The notes beneath the pieces are model-generated. The model was not told the origin of the DNA and made no database searches. It worked only from the letters and a program-made list of their open reading frames with translations. Shown here one piece after another: positions 49,510 to 57,586 of a stretch of DNA of 64,000 nucleotides (the first letter of the stretch is position 1; each line of letters opens with the position of its first letter). The position numbers and the translations under genes were made by a program. This stretch comes from Oscillospiraceae bacterium (GTDB taxonomy: Bacteria; Bacillota; Clostridia; Oscillospirales; Ruminococcaceae): contig WRKM01000013.1 in assembly GCA_009778065.1 (NCBI GenBank), forward strand, positions 23,006 to 87,005, given 5' to 3'.

Positions 49510-50418
49510 TCATGAATTTTGTACTGTATACTGTATGAGACTCAACATAGCCTTATACGCGCTTGATTTAAAATGCAGTCCGTCCGCTTCGGCGTATTCG
49601 GCGGCTAAATAGCCCTCGCTGTCTTTTAAAGTCGCGGCAGAGTCTATAATAAAATAGTTGTTCCTCAGAGCCGAGGTTTTCAGCATATAATTGTAGTCGT
49701 TTACATTTTGGATTGTTTCGGGGTGGGATTGCTCGTATTCGGCGGTCACAGGCGGAATAGTCAGTAAAATTATTTGTGAGTTCGGTGCGGCTTTGGCTAA
49801 CTCTTCCATAAACCCTTCCATATGCGTGACCATATCCGAACCCGACAAGAAGGATATACCGTTTGAGCCGAGCATAACATATATACGAGCGGGCTTCATC
49901 TGTGTCGCCTTAGATAGGGCGGTCAGCCCGTTTATTTCCGTGTCTGACGCGCTTGAGGGATTTATTCCGACTTTTGCATAGACGTTTTCGGCAGGGATAA
50001 AGCCATAGAGATAAATCCCTGTCATAATTGAATCTCCGATGAATAGGTCATTTGCGAAAAAGCTCTCGTCATACGTACCCGGTACATATGCGGAAGACGG
50101 GTCTGATAACGGCGGCGGTGTTGTGACGGCTTTTGTCATGCTGACAGGCGAGGTAGTTGGTTCGGGTGTCGTTGTTACAGACGGACTTTCTGTATTTTCG
50201 GGAATCTCCTCGTCATTTTGGGGACTCGGATTTTCCGTGTTTACATGCTCGGGTGTGGGAGGAGGCGGGGCGGGAGGGGTGTCGGAACTCACATAGTTGT
50301 ATATAAAAAACACCATAAGCAAAACCACCCCTGCTATAAGGATGTTAATAATAATAATCGCAGGGGTAAGGGTGGGCTCTTTTTTGTTGTAATGATGCGG
50401 ATTTGGCAATACTTTCAC
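49510..50418 (-). CDS. membrane-anchored SGNH/GDSL hydrolase
   Basis: A 302-residue protein. One N-terminal membrane helix (residues 19-43) is followed by a Pro/Thr/Ser/Glu-rich linker (about 47-115) and an outer SGNH domain with block I FIGDSIMTG (Ser130), block III LGSNG and block V DGLHF. Such anchored esterases often deacetylate surface polysaccharides or peptidoglycan. The substrate is unknown here. GGTAGGTGAAAG precedes the ATG. It has its own promoter, divergent from queT. Confidence 0.83.
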   Translation of the reverse strand: MKVLPNPHHYNKKEPTLTPAIIIINILIAGVVLLMVFFIYNYVSSDTPPAPPPPTPEHVNTENPSPQNDEEIPENTESPSVTTTPEPTTSPVSMTKAVTTPPPLSDPSSAYVPGTYDESFFANDLFIGDSIMTGIYLYGFIPAENVYAKVGINPSSASDTEINGLTALSKATQMKPARIYVMLGSNGISFLSGSDMVTHMEGFMEELAKAAPNSQIILLTIPPVTAEYEQSHPETIQNVNDYNYMLKTSALRNNYFIIDSAATLKDSEGYLAAEYAEADGLHFKSSAYKAMLSLIQYTVQNS

Positions 50419-50444
50419 CTACCTGAAACAAACTACATGATATA

Positions 50445-50473
50445 ATTATACTACAAAAAATAAAACAGTGCAA
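50445..50473 (-). promoter_or_regulatory. sigma-A promoter of the SGNH hydrolase gene
   Basis: On the minus strand TTGCAC (50473-50468) and TATAAT (50450-50445) with a 17-base spacer. Confidence 0.75.
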
Positions 50474-50493
50474 TAAAAATTTACAAAAAAACC

Positions 50494-50522
50494 TTTACAA
50501 CCACAAAAAATTGTGTTAAAAT
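50494..50522 (+). promoter_or_regulatory. sigma-A promoter of queT
   Basis: TTTACA at 50494-50499 and TAAAAT at 50517-50522 with a 17-base spacer. Transcription would start just before the riboswitch at 50531. Confidence 0.7.
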
Positions 50523-50530
50523 GTGAAATA

Positions 50531-50569
50531 CAGTGTGCCTTGATAACCACTGAATAAAAAAACAAGGAG
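50531..50569 (+). promoter_or_regulatory. preQ1 class I riboswitch controlling queT
   Basis: Stem P1 is CAGTG (50531-50535) paired with CACTG (50548-50552). The loop holds CCTTG (50538-50542), which can pair with CAAGG (50563-50567) in the tail to form the P2 pseudoknot. The loop ends ATAAC, whose C would bind preQ1, and an A-rich tail (AATAAAAAAA) lies between. The P2 strand overlaps the Shine-Dalgarno AAGGAG (50564-50569), so ligand binding should block translation. The layout is that of known preQ1-I pseudoknots and the gene downstream is a preQ1 transporter. Confidence 0.87.
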
Positions 50570-50580
50570 AATATTTTATC

Positions 50581-51093
50581 ATGCAGAAGAAAATTACTAT
50601 ACGCGAGGTCGCGTTCGGCGCGGTTTTAGCCGCTGTTTATGTCGCATTAACCCTAATTAACCCGCTTTCGTTCGGAGAGGTTCAGTTTCGCATTTCGGAA
50701 ATACTCGTGCTTTTTTGCTTTTACAACCCCGTTTTCTGCGTCCCCATGATTTTAGGTTGTTTTATAGCAAATTTTATCGCCAGCCCGTTTGGTTGGATTG
50801 ATATGCTTTTAGGCACGGCGGGGACTGCGCTTGCAGTGTTCCCTATGTGCAGGTTGAAAAGTATTTGGCTGTCCTCTTTGCTCCCTGTGGTCACCAATGC
50901 GGTAATGGTGGGCATAATGATTAAGTATTTTTTTGGCTCTCCTTTACCTTTATGGCAGAATATGGTGTTTGTGGGGCTGGGGCAGTTCGTGGTGATTACC
51001 GTAATCGGCGTACCGCTGTTTAAATTCGTTTTAGAGAAGAATAAAGCGTTTATTAGTATAGTCCGCAGAGGAGCAGTGTCTTTTTCGGATTAA
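50581..51093 (+). CDS. queT: QueT, preQ1/queuosine-precursor ECF transporter S component
   Basis: A 170-residue protein with about five to six membrane helices. It shows the QueT family features VAFGAVLAAVYVALTLI, SFGEVQFRISEILVLFCFYN and FGWIDMLLGTAGTALA. QueT binds a queuosine precursor and works with an energy-coupling ECF module encoded elsewhere. The preQ1-I riboswitch in its leader strongly supports the call. It is a single-gene unit; no queuosine synthesis genes lie nearby, consistent with salvage. Confidence 0.93.
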   Translation: MQKKITIREVAFGAVLAAVYVALTLINPLSFGEVQFRISEILVLFCFYNPVFCVPMILGCFIANFIASPFGWIDMLLGTAGTALAVFPMCRLKSIWLSSLLPVVTNAVMVGIMIKYFFGSPLPLWQNMVFVGLGQFVVITVIGVPLFKFVLEKNKAFISIVRRGAVSFSD

Positions 51094-51118
51094 ATTTTTG
51101 AAAACCCTCAAAAATGTG

Positions 51119-51147
51119 TTGCATTTGCATTAATTTTGTGATACAAT
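51119..51147 (+). promoter_or_regulatory. sigma-A promoter of the RelBE module
   Basis: TTGCAT at 51119-51124 and TACAAT at 51142-51147, 17-base spacer, followed closely by the GGAGG ribosome site of relB. Confidence 0.75.
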
Positions 51148-51166
51148 ATTAATGGAGGTGATTAGT

Positions 51167-51487
51167 ATGAAACAGACAATGACAAAAAACGAAACTCTGC
51201 ACATCCGCGTTAACGGAACCGTAAAAGCGAACGCAGAAGCGACCCTCGGCGAACTTGGGGTGTCGTTATCCGAAGCGGTGAATATGTTTCTCCATCAGGT
51301 CAATCTTACGGGCGGCTTGCCTTTTGATGTGAGGAAATTACCCGCACCCGCAAGCGTTATCGTAAATAGCATGGAAGAGCTTTATGCAAAGCTTGAGGAA
51401 GCTGAAAAGGACATTGCCGAGGGGCGAACTTTCTCTGCTGAAGAAGTATTTGACGAATTAAGGAGCAAATATGAATTTTTGCGTTAA
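51167..51487 (+). CDS. relB: RelB/DinJ-family antitoxin
   Basis: A 106-residue protein with an N-terminal ribbon-helix-helix domain (ETLHIRVNGTVKANAEATL then LGVSLSEAVNMFLHQV), the DinJ/RelB DNA-binding fold, and a helical toxin-binding C-terminus. It binds the toxin encoded next and represses its own promoter. ATG 51167 has GGAGG eight bases upstream; an earlier GTG/ATG at 51152 lies before that site. The two genes overlap by 17 bases. Confidence 0.87.
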   Translation: MKQTMTKNETLHIRVNGTVKANAEATLGELGVSLSEAVNMFLHQVNLTGGLPFDVRKLPAPASVIVNSMEELYAKLEEAEKDIAEGRTFSAEEVFDELRSKYEFLR

Positions 51488-51791
51488 ATATTCCGCAATT
51501 GCTAAAGCAGATATTAATGATATAATTAATAATATCGGGGTTGAATTATCGAATCCCGAAGCCGCTAAACGGTTCTTTAACAATGTAAAAAAGAAAGAAA
51601 ATATTATTTCCGAGAACCCCTTTATATATCCGTTACATCGTAATGAGAAACTTCATGAAAAAGGGTACAGATTTGTGGCTGTTGGAAATTATTTAGTTCT
51701 TTATCTTGTTGATGAAGATAAAAAAATTGCAACGATAACGCGAATAATTTACGGAAGACGAGATATAACCTCGATTCTTAATCTTGATTGA
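51471..51791 (+). CDS. RelE/ParE-family toxin
   Basis: A 106-residue small basic protein of the RelE/ParE superfamily: VKYSAIAKADINDIINNI, then RRFV-like core YRFVAVGNYLVLYLVDEDKK and the C-terminal IYGRRDITSIL. RelE members cut mRNA on the ribosome; ParE members poison gyrase. The ITRIIYGRRD ending is nearer to the ParE-like/RelE mix typical of DinJ partners, so the exact target is undecided. It is translated with overlap to the antitoxin gene, and a hairpin follows. Confidence 0.86.
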   Translation: MNFCVKYSAIAKADINDIINNIGVELSNPEAAKRFFNNVKKKENIISENPFIYPLHRNEKLHEKGYRFVAVGNYLVLYLVDEDKKIATITRIIYGRRDITSILNLD

Positions 51792-51797
51792 ATAGTT

Positions 51798-51818
51798 ATC
51801 GCCCCCGTCGGGGGCGAT
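51798..51818 (+). terminator. hairpin after the RelBE module
   Basis: A perfect nine-base-pair G+C-rich stem (ATCGCCCCC / GGGGGCGAT) with a three-base loop, seven bases after the toxin stop. It lacks a U tract, so it may be a weak terminator or an mRNA 3' stabiliser. Confidence 0.5.
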
Positions 51819-51887
51819 ATGCTGTGTAATTCTTGTAGTCTTTAACGCTACATAAAAATAATTTTAATTTCAAGGAGCGTAAAACCA

Positions 51888-53090
51888 ATGAGCAAAACAG
51901 AAAAAATCTCACAAAACAAACAAGGGCTTAAAGTTTTAATTGCGGGGGCGGCTTTACTTCTTTTCATGGGCATTATTTATGTCTGGAGCGTTTTCGTCGC
52001 ACCGGTAAGCGATTTCTACGGTTGGGAGACCGCCGATGTAAAACTGACTTCTTCGTTTATGCTTTGCTTTTTCGTCATAGGAATCCTCGCGGGAGGAAAA
52101 CTGCAAGCCAAAACAGGAGTAAAAATAAATTGCTTGGTCGGCGGACTTTTGGTAGCGGCGGGTATGTTGGTAACATCGTTTATTCCCGCACAAACTGCGT
52201 CCGTATTTATGATTTACATATTCTACGGTATTTTAGGCGGTTTCGGCGTAGGGGTGGCTTACAATGCCATCATTGCCGCCGTTCAGAAATGGTTCGTAAA
52301 AAACAGAGGTTTCGCCACGGGTGTTGCCGTCTGTGCATTTGGCGCATCGACGGTGATTTTTGCACCGCTTTGTGAAACGCTTATTAAAAACTTTTCCTTA
52401 AATATTGTATTCATGATTCTTGCGGGGGCATTTGCGGCGGCTACGCTAATTCTTTTCAATTTCATAAAAACGCCCGAACAAGTCGCGGGTGCGGCTCCTC
52501 CTCCGCTTAAAGGTAAGCAGTATACAACGCTCGAAATGCTTAAAAGTCCGCGCTATTATCTTATAACCTTCTCGCTCATGGTGGGAACATCGGTGTTTTT
52601 TATAATCAATCCCGACCTCAAGATTTTAGCGGCGAACAGAGGACTTGAGTCTTTTGCGACATATTTGGTTATGTTCACGGGAATTGCCAACGCACTCGGC
52701 AGGCTCGGCGCCCCCCTTATGTCGGATAAAATCGGCAGAGAATCTGCTGACATCGTAATTTTAGCGGCTACGTCGCTCGGCGCGTTCGCACTGTGTTTTG
52801 CACAAGGCGTACTCCTTGCCGCGGTTATTGCCGTTGTTGCTTTTTGTTTCGGCGGATATTCGGGGTTGTACCCTGTTCTGACCTCTGAAAATTTCGGATT
52901 AAAAAATATCGGCTCAAATTACGGCACTGTAATGGTCGGCTTCATGATTTCAGCACTCTTGTTTCCTATTTTGATTAATAAAATAGACGACCAAATCATA
53001 CGTTTTACGGTTCTCGGCGTGCTTGCCGCTTTGGGAGTTATTTCTATTGTAATACTTAAAATTATGAATAAGAAAAGAGAAGAGATATGA
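51888..53090 (+). CDS. OFA-family MFS transporter
   Basis: A 400-residue major facilitator protein with about twelve helices. The opening LLFMGIIYVWSVFVAPVSDFYGW is typical of the oxalate/formate antiporter (OFA) family, as are GLGVGVAYN-like turns (GGFGVGVAYNAII) and NRGFATGVAVCAFG. OFA members exchange organic anions. Its four-base overlap with iorA suggests it carries an aryl-acid or keto-acid substrate or product of the enzymes encoded next. CAAGGAG precedes the ATG. Confidence 0.85.
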   Translation: MSKTEKISQNKQGLKVLIAGAALLLFMGIIYVWSVFVAPVSDFYGWETADVKLTSSFMLCFFVIGILAGGKLQAKTGVKINCLVGGLLVAAGMLVTSFIPAQTASVFMIYIFYGILGGFGVGVAYNAIIAAVQKWFVKNRGFATGVAVCAFGASTVIFAPLCETLIKNFSLNIVFMILAGAFAAATLILFNFIKTPEQVAGAAPPPLKGKQYTTLEMLKSPRYYLITFSLMVGTSVFFIINPDLKILAANRGLESFATYLVMFTGIANALGRLGAPLMSDKIGRESADIVILAATSLGAFALCFAQGVLLAAVIAVVAFCFGGYSGLYPVLTSENFGLKNIGSNYGTVMVGFMISALLFPILINKIDDQIIRFTVLGVLAALGVISIVILKIMNKKREEI

Positions 53091-54910
53091 AAAAACTTTT
53101 AATGGGTAATGAAGCCATTGCAATCGGTGCGATACGTGCAGGAATAGGACTTGCCTCAGGCTATCCGGGGACTCCGTCAACGGAAATCCTCGAAACGCTG
53201 TCAAAAAACTTAGACGGCTCATTTTACATCGAATGGTCGGTCAACGAGAAAGTAGCGCTTGAAGTTGCGGCGGGTGCGGCGTATACGGGCGTGCGTTCCC
53301 TCGTCACAATGAAGATGGTGGGGTTAAACGTCGCCGCAGACCCGCTGATGAGCCTTAATTATGTCGGTGTAAAAGGGGGGATGGTTATAGTTGTTGCGGA
53401 TGACCCCGGTCCGATTTCGTCACAAACGGAGCAAGACACTCGGCACTTCGGAATTTTTGCGAAGCTTGCAGTATTCGACCCGTCAAGTCCCGAAGAGGCT
53501 TATTTAATGATTGCGGATGCCTTCGAGTTTTCGGAAAGTCTCGGCAGACCTGTAATAATGCGCGTTACTACGCGGATTTGCCACGGGAGGGCGAGCGTGG
53601 AAATTTTACCAAAACTTAATTTTAAGGCTGACGTAGGATTTGAAAAAAGCCCCCGTTGGGTAATATTTCCGAAACTCACGGCACAAAATAAACCGATTAT
53701 AGAAAATAATCTGCTAAACCTAAGCGATGAGTTTTCCGAGTACCCGTTTAATTTTATTGAAGGAAGCGGGAGAACAGGCTTAGCCTGCGGCAGTACCTGC
53801 TACGCCTATGTCAAAGAGGCTCTTAAAGGCATTTCAACGGATTTAAAGCTGTTTAAGGTCTCGACATATCCTTTCCCTGAAAAGAAAGCGTTGGAGTTTT
53901 TGAAAGACGTTGATAAGGTTTTAGTAATTGAAGAGCTTGACCCCGTTATTGAGAATTGCTTAATTAATCTTTGCGGTCGGCACAAGCTTGGTGTGAAAAT
54001 TTTCGGGAAAAGAACAAGACATGTACAAAATGTGGGTGAAATAACTCCCGATATTGCCCAAAATACTATAAACCGATTCTTAACGGGCGAACATACGGAT
54101 ATTGAAAAAAGTAATACTACCGATGATATTTCCGATAACAACACACCGCCGCTACCTGCGTTGCCTGTCAGGCCGCCTGTGATGTGTGCGGGTTGTTCTC
54201 ACAGGGCGTCTTTTCTCGCAGTAAAAGAGGCGGCAAAAGGGAGAAAAGCCGTATTCTGCGGTGATATAGGCTGTTATACCCTCGGTAACGCCGCGCCTTT
54301 AGACATGGTTGACACCTGTCTTTGTATGGGCGGCGGAATTACCGTAGCGCAGGGGATATGCAGAGGGGAGCAGAGAAGCTCGGACGGCGGCAGGTTGAGC
54401 TTTGCTTTTATCGGTGATTCCACATTTTTTCACAGCGGAATCACGGGGATTATAAATGCAGTGTATAATATGACAGACATAATCGCAGTAATTCTCGACA
54501 ATCATACGACAGCCATGACAGGCGGTCAGCAACACCCGGGAATGGGCGAAACGCTCATGAGAACCCCCGCGCCTAAGGTAGACATTTACGAAATAATAAA
54601 GGCATGCGGCGTTTCAAAAGCAGTGCGTTGTAATCCTTTTAATTTCGATGAAGCAAAAAAAGCAGTCGCTTCCGTACTTGACGAAAAGGGCGTGAGGGTC
54701 ATTTTATTTGAAGCACCTTGCGTTGTTGTCTCAAAAAGCAGTAATAAATACACCGTAGACGAAAGTTGTACGGGTTGCGGCTTGTGCCGCAGGATTGGTT
54801 GTCCTGCAATGGTTTCCGAGGATAAAAAGGTATACATTACTTATGAGGCGTGTAACGGTTGCGGACTCTGCACACAAATATGCAGAATCGGTGCTATAAA
54901 GGGGGTTTAG
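53087..54910 (+). CDS. iorA: indolepyruvate:ferredoxin oxidoreductase, alpha subunit
   Basis: A 607-residue TPP enzyme. The N-terminal pyrimidine-binding domain has ASGYPGTPSTEI and the C-terminal TPP-pyrophosphate domain has CAGCSHRASF, GDIGCYTLG and the Mg site GDSTFFHSG...ILDNHTTAMTG. Two [4Fe-4S] motifs end the protein (CTGCGLCRRIGCPAM and CNGCGLCTQICRIGA). It oxidises arylpyruvates (from Trp, Phe, Tyr) to aryl-acetyl-CoA and reduces ferredoxin; it needs anaerobic conditions. It overlaps the transporter gene and is followed by iorB. Confidence 0.94.
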   Translation: MKKLLMGNEAIAIGAIRAGIGLASGYPGTPSTEILETLSKNLDGSFYIEWSVNEKVALEVAAGAAYTGVRSLVTMKMVGLNVAADPLMSLNYVGVKGGMVIVVADDPGPISSQTEQDTRHFGIFAKLAVFDPSSPEEAYLMIADAFEFSESLGRPVIMRVTTRICHGRASVEILPKLNFKADVGFEKSPRWVIFPKLTAQNKPIIENNLLNLSDEFSEYPFNFIEGSGRTGLACGSTCYAYVKEALKGISTDLKLFKVSTYPFPEKKALEFLKDVDKVLVIEELDPVIENCLINLCGRHKLGVKIFGKRTRHVQNVGEITPDIAQNTINRFLTGEHTDIEKSNTTDDISDNNTPPLPALPVRPPVMCAGCSHRASFLAVKEAAKGRKAVFCGDIGCYTLGNAAPLDMVDTCLCMGGGITVAQGICRGEQRSSDGGRLSFAFIGDSTFFHSGITGIINAVYNMTDIIAVILDNHTTAMTGGQQHPGMGETLMRTPAPKVDIYEIIKACGVSKAVRCNPFNFDEAKKAVASVLDEKGVRVILFEAPCVVVSKSSNKYTVDESCTGCGLCRRIGCPAMVSEDKKVYITYEACNGCGLCTQICRIGAIKGV

Positions 54911-54912
54911 TG

Positions 54913-55506
54913 ATGGAATACAATATCGTCATAGCAGGTACGGGCGGACAGGGGACGGTGCTTGCCTCAAAGCTACTCGCAGGGGCGGCGATGAAAAAAG
55001 GGTTATTTGCGAGAACCTCTGAAACCATAGGTATGGCACAGCGCGGCGGCTCTGTAACATCTCATGTCAGATTTTCAGAAAACCCCGCCGCTATAAGCTC
55101 ACCCATTCTCGGGCTGAAGACCGCCGATATGTTAATTGTTATGGAGCTTGCTGAGACTGTGCGAGTTTTACCGCTTATTAAGGAAGGCGGCGCGATTTTC
55201 ACCTGTAACAATGCGGTTTTCCCGATTACAGGGAGCTATGACGCGAGCGAGGTTTTAGAGTATTTACAAAAAGCCGCTCCTGATGCGTTTATCGCCGATT
55301 GTATTAATTTCATGCAGAAAAACAAAACGACAGGCACGAAAACTCTGAATGTTTTTATGCTCGGTATAGCGGCGGCGAGCGGAGAATTACCTTTTTCAGC
55401 AGACGAGCTTGAAGAATCTATACGCAAAATCATATCCCCGAGATTTCTTGAGATTAATCTGACAGCGTTCAATGCAGGGAAAAAATTAAAGGAAGGAAGT
55501 ATATAA
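54913..55506 (+). CDS. iorB: indolepyruvate:ferredoxin oxidoreductase, beta subunit
   Basis: A 197-residue gamma-domain protein of the pyruvate:ferredoxin oxidoreductase family, with IVIAGTGGQGTVLASKLLA and ETIGMAQRGGSVTSHVR, the standard IorB signatures. It completes the IorAB complex. ATG 54913 lies two bases after the iorA stop with GGGGG upstream; longer in-frame starts fall inside iorA. It is followed by the ligase gene after two bases, indicating one operon. Confidence 0.93.
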   Translation: MEYNIVIAGTGGQGTVLASKLLAGAAMKKGLFARTSETIGMAQRGGSVTSHVRFSENPAAISSPILGLKTADMLIVMELAETVRVLPLIKEGGAIFTCNNAVFPITGSYDASEVLEYLQKAAPDAFIADCINFMQKNKTTGTKTLNVFMLGIAAASGELPFSADELEESIRKIISPRFLEINLTAFNAGKKLKEGSI

Positions 55507-55508
55507 AA

Positions 55509-56735
55509 ATGACAAACTTAAATCTCGAATTGGTTCAAAAAGCCATAACTCACGCTAAAAACAGCAAATTTTACAAAGACAAATTCGCGGGTATTGAGGC
55601 AGGTGATATTAAATCAAAAGAGGATTTTGAAAAACTGCCGTTTACCGATAAGGAGGATTTACGCTCGGCTTATCCGCTCGGGCTTAATGCAACGAGCGAA
55701 GAAAAAGTCGTGCGGATTCATTCGTCGTCGGGGACAACGGGAACGCCCGTAATCATACCCTACACCCGAAAGGATGTAGAAGACTGGGCAAAAATGTTCA
55801 GGCGGTGTTACGAAACGGCGGGGATTACCGCCCATGACCGTATTCACATAACCCCCGGTTACGGGCTGTGGACTGCGGGTATAGGTTTTCAGCTCGGCGC
55901 AGAGTTGCTCGGTGCGATGACGATTCCTATCGGACCCGGCTTCACCGATAAGCAGATTAAAATGATGATTGATATGAAATCAACAGTACTTTGTGCAACG
56001 TCTTCTTACGCGCTGCTGCTCGCGGAGGAAATAGAAAAACGCGGCGTCAAAGATAAAATTCATCTGAGACGCGGCGTAATAGGCTCGGAACGCTGGGGCG
56101 AGAAAATGCGTAACCGTATAGCAAACGAACTCGGCGTTTCGCTTTTCGATATATACGGGCTGACTGAAATCTACGGACCCGGTATCGGAATAAACTGCGA
56201 ACAGCAAAGCGCGATGCATATGTGGGACGATTATTTTTACTATGAAATCATTGAACCGAAAACCGGAAAAGTACTGCCCGACGGAGAGGTCGGGGAGCTT
56301 GTAATAACAACCTACTTAAAAGAAGGCGCGCCTTTAATCCGTTATCGCACACACGATTTGACCCGTTCGATTAAGGGTGAATGTCCCTGCGGCTTAAAAT
56401 TTCCGAGGATTGATGCGATTATCGGTCGTTCGGACGATATGGTTAAGGTCAGAGGCGCGATTATATATCCGAGCCGTGTTGACGAACTGCTTGCGAAAAT
56501 CGATGGTGTATCAAGCGAGTACCAAATCATGATTGACCATTTAAACGGTAAGGATATATTAACTTTATTCTTTGAGACCGCGTTAACAGACGAGCCGCGC
56601 AAGGAGCTTGAGAAAACCGTTGAAACGGAGTTCAAAAAAGATATAGGCATAAGAACGGTTATAAAAGCTGTGGCTTTAGGCGAACTCGAAAGAAGCGAAA
56701 AGAAGACTAAGCGCGTGTTTGACAACAGGTACTAA
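55509..56735 (+). CDS. paaK: phenylacetate-CoA ligase family enzyme
   Basis: A 408-residue AMP-forming ligase of the PaaK family: SSGTTGTPVIIPYTRKDVED (ATP P-loop), YGLTEIYGPG, and the C-terminal GRSDDMVKVRGAIIYPSRVD. It joins aryl-acetates and CoA; in iorAB operons it may also run with the oxidoreductase to handle phenylacetate, hydroxyphenylacetate or indoleacetate. AAGGAAG precedes the start. The 3' end overlaps the convergent phosphoesterase gene by four bases. The precise aryl group is not known. Confidence 0.9.
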   Translation: MTNLNLELVQKAITHAKNSKFYKDKFAGIEAGDIKSKEDFEKLPFTDKEDLRSAYPLGLNATSEEKVVRIHSSSGTTGTPVIIPYTRKDVEDWAKMFRRCYETAGITAHDRIHITPGYGLWTAGIGFQLGAELLGAMTIPIGPGFTDKQIKMMIDMKSTVLCATSSYALLLAEEIEKRGVKDKIHLRRGVIGSERWGEKMRNRIANELGVSLFDIYGLTEIYGPGIGINCEQQSAMHMWDDYFYYEIIEPKTGKVLPDGEVGELVITTYLKEGAPLIRYRTHDLTRSIKGECPCGLKFPRIDAIIGRSDDMVKVRGAIIYPSRVDELLAKIDGVSSEYQIMIDHLNGKDILTLFFETALTDEPRKELEKTVETEFKKDIGIRTVIKAVALGELERSEKKTKRVFDNRY

Positions 56736-57547
56736 GCCTCACACACATCAACAATAACAAGCTCAGGGCGATTGAATACTCGCGGCAGTCCCCTTGAACT
56801 TTTGCTTAGTCCTCTGCCGACTATCATATCACCGCGTCCCAAATCATAATGACCGCCCGCATATTTCGGTAAAAAGCCCTGATGCACAGCGTAAATACCG
56901 TTAACATAGCGCGGTATAATAACCTGTCCGCCGTGGGTATGACCGGTCAAAATGAGGTCGAAACCGAGTTTTCTGTATAAATCGGCTTTTTCGGGTCTGT
57001 GGGATAAAAGAATGGTAAATAAAGCAGGGTCGGCTTCGGCGGCGCAGTTTATGAGCTGTTTCTTAAACCTTTCAGTGCCGATAATCGCATCGTCAACACC
57101 CGAAACATTTACTTTATTTTCCTTTATGCTTACTTTTCTGCTCACGCCCTCAAGCACATCCGCGCCGAGTTCACGGAAGAACCGCTTGATTTCGCGAATT
57201 TCACCGCTTTTATATTCATGGTTGCCCGAAACATAAAAAACAGGGTATTTACCGAGTTTGCGGAGTAAGATTTTGGTGTTGTTATGAGGGATAACATGGT
57301 CGGCAATATCCCCCGCCATAAGAACTAAATCCGGATTACAGCCGTCAATCGCCTTCATCAGTTTTTTCTGCGGATTTTTGAGGCTTCCGTGGTTAAAGCT
57401 GTGTAGGTCTGAAAGTAGGGCAAGCCTTAATTTACCTTTAATTTTATTGGTATAAACTTCATAGCGAACCACCGACAGCCTTCGTCCGCGTATTATTGCG
57501 GCGAGTGCGACAAGCCCCGCCGTCATAAACAAATTTTTCATACTCAT
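56732..57547 (-). CDS. calcineurin-like metallophosphoesterase (YkuE-like)
   Basis: A 271-residue enzyme. One N-terminal hydrophobic segment (residues 6-22) is followed by metal-site motifs ALLSDLHSFNHG, LVLMAGDIADH, YVSGNHEY, LLSHRPEKAD and LTGHTHGGQV. The plan matches the YkuE/LpxG-like group of membrane-linked phosphoesterases acting on nucleotide-lipid substrates. Its substrate in this Gram-positive is unknown. It is divergent from the cardiolipin synthase gene, with a 39-base gap. Confidence 0.88.
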   Translation of the reverse strand: MSMKNLFMTAGLVALAAIIRGRRLSVVRYEVYTNKIKGKLRLALLSDLHSFNHGSLKNPQKKLMKAIDGCNPDLVLMAGDIADHVIPHNNTKILLRKLGKYPVFYVSGNHEYKSGEIREIKRFFRELGADVLEGVSRKVSIKENKVNVSGVDDAIIGTERFKKQLINCAAEADPALFTILLSHRPEKADLYRKLGFDLILTGHTHGGQVIIPRYVNGIYAVHQGFLPKYAGGHYDLGRGDMIVGRGLSKSSRGLPRVFNRPELVIVDVCEA

Positions 57548-57586
57548 GACTATAATAATTCGCTTTTTTCGGGAAAATATACGAGT

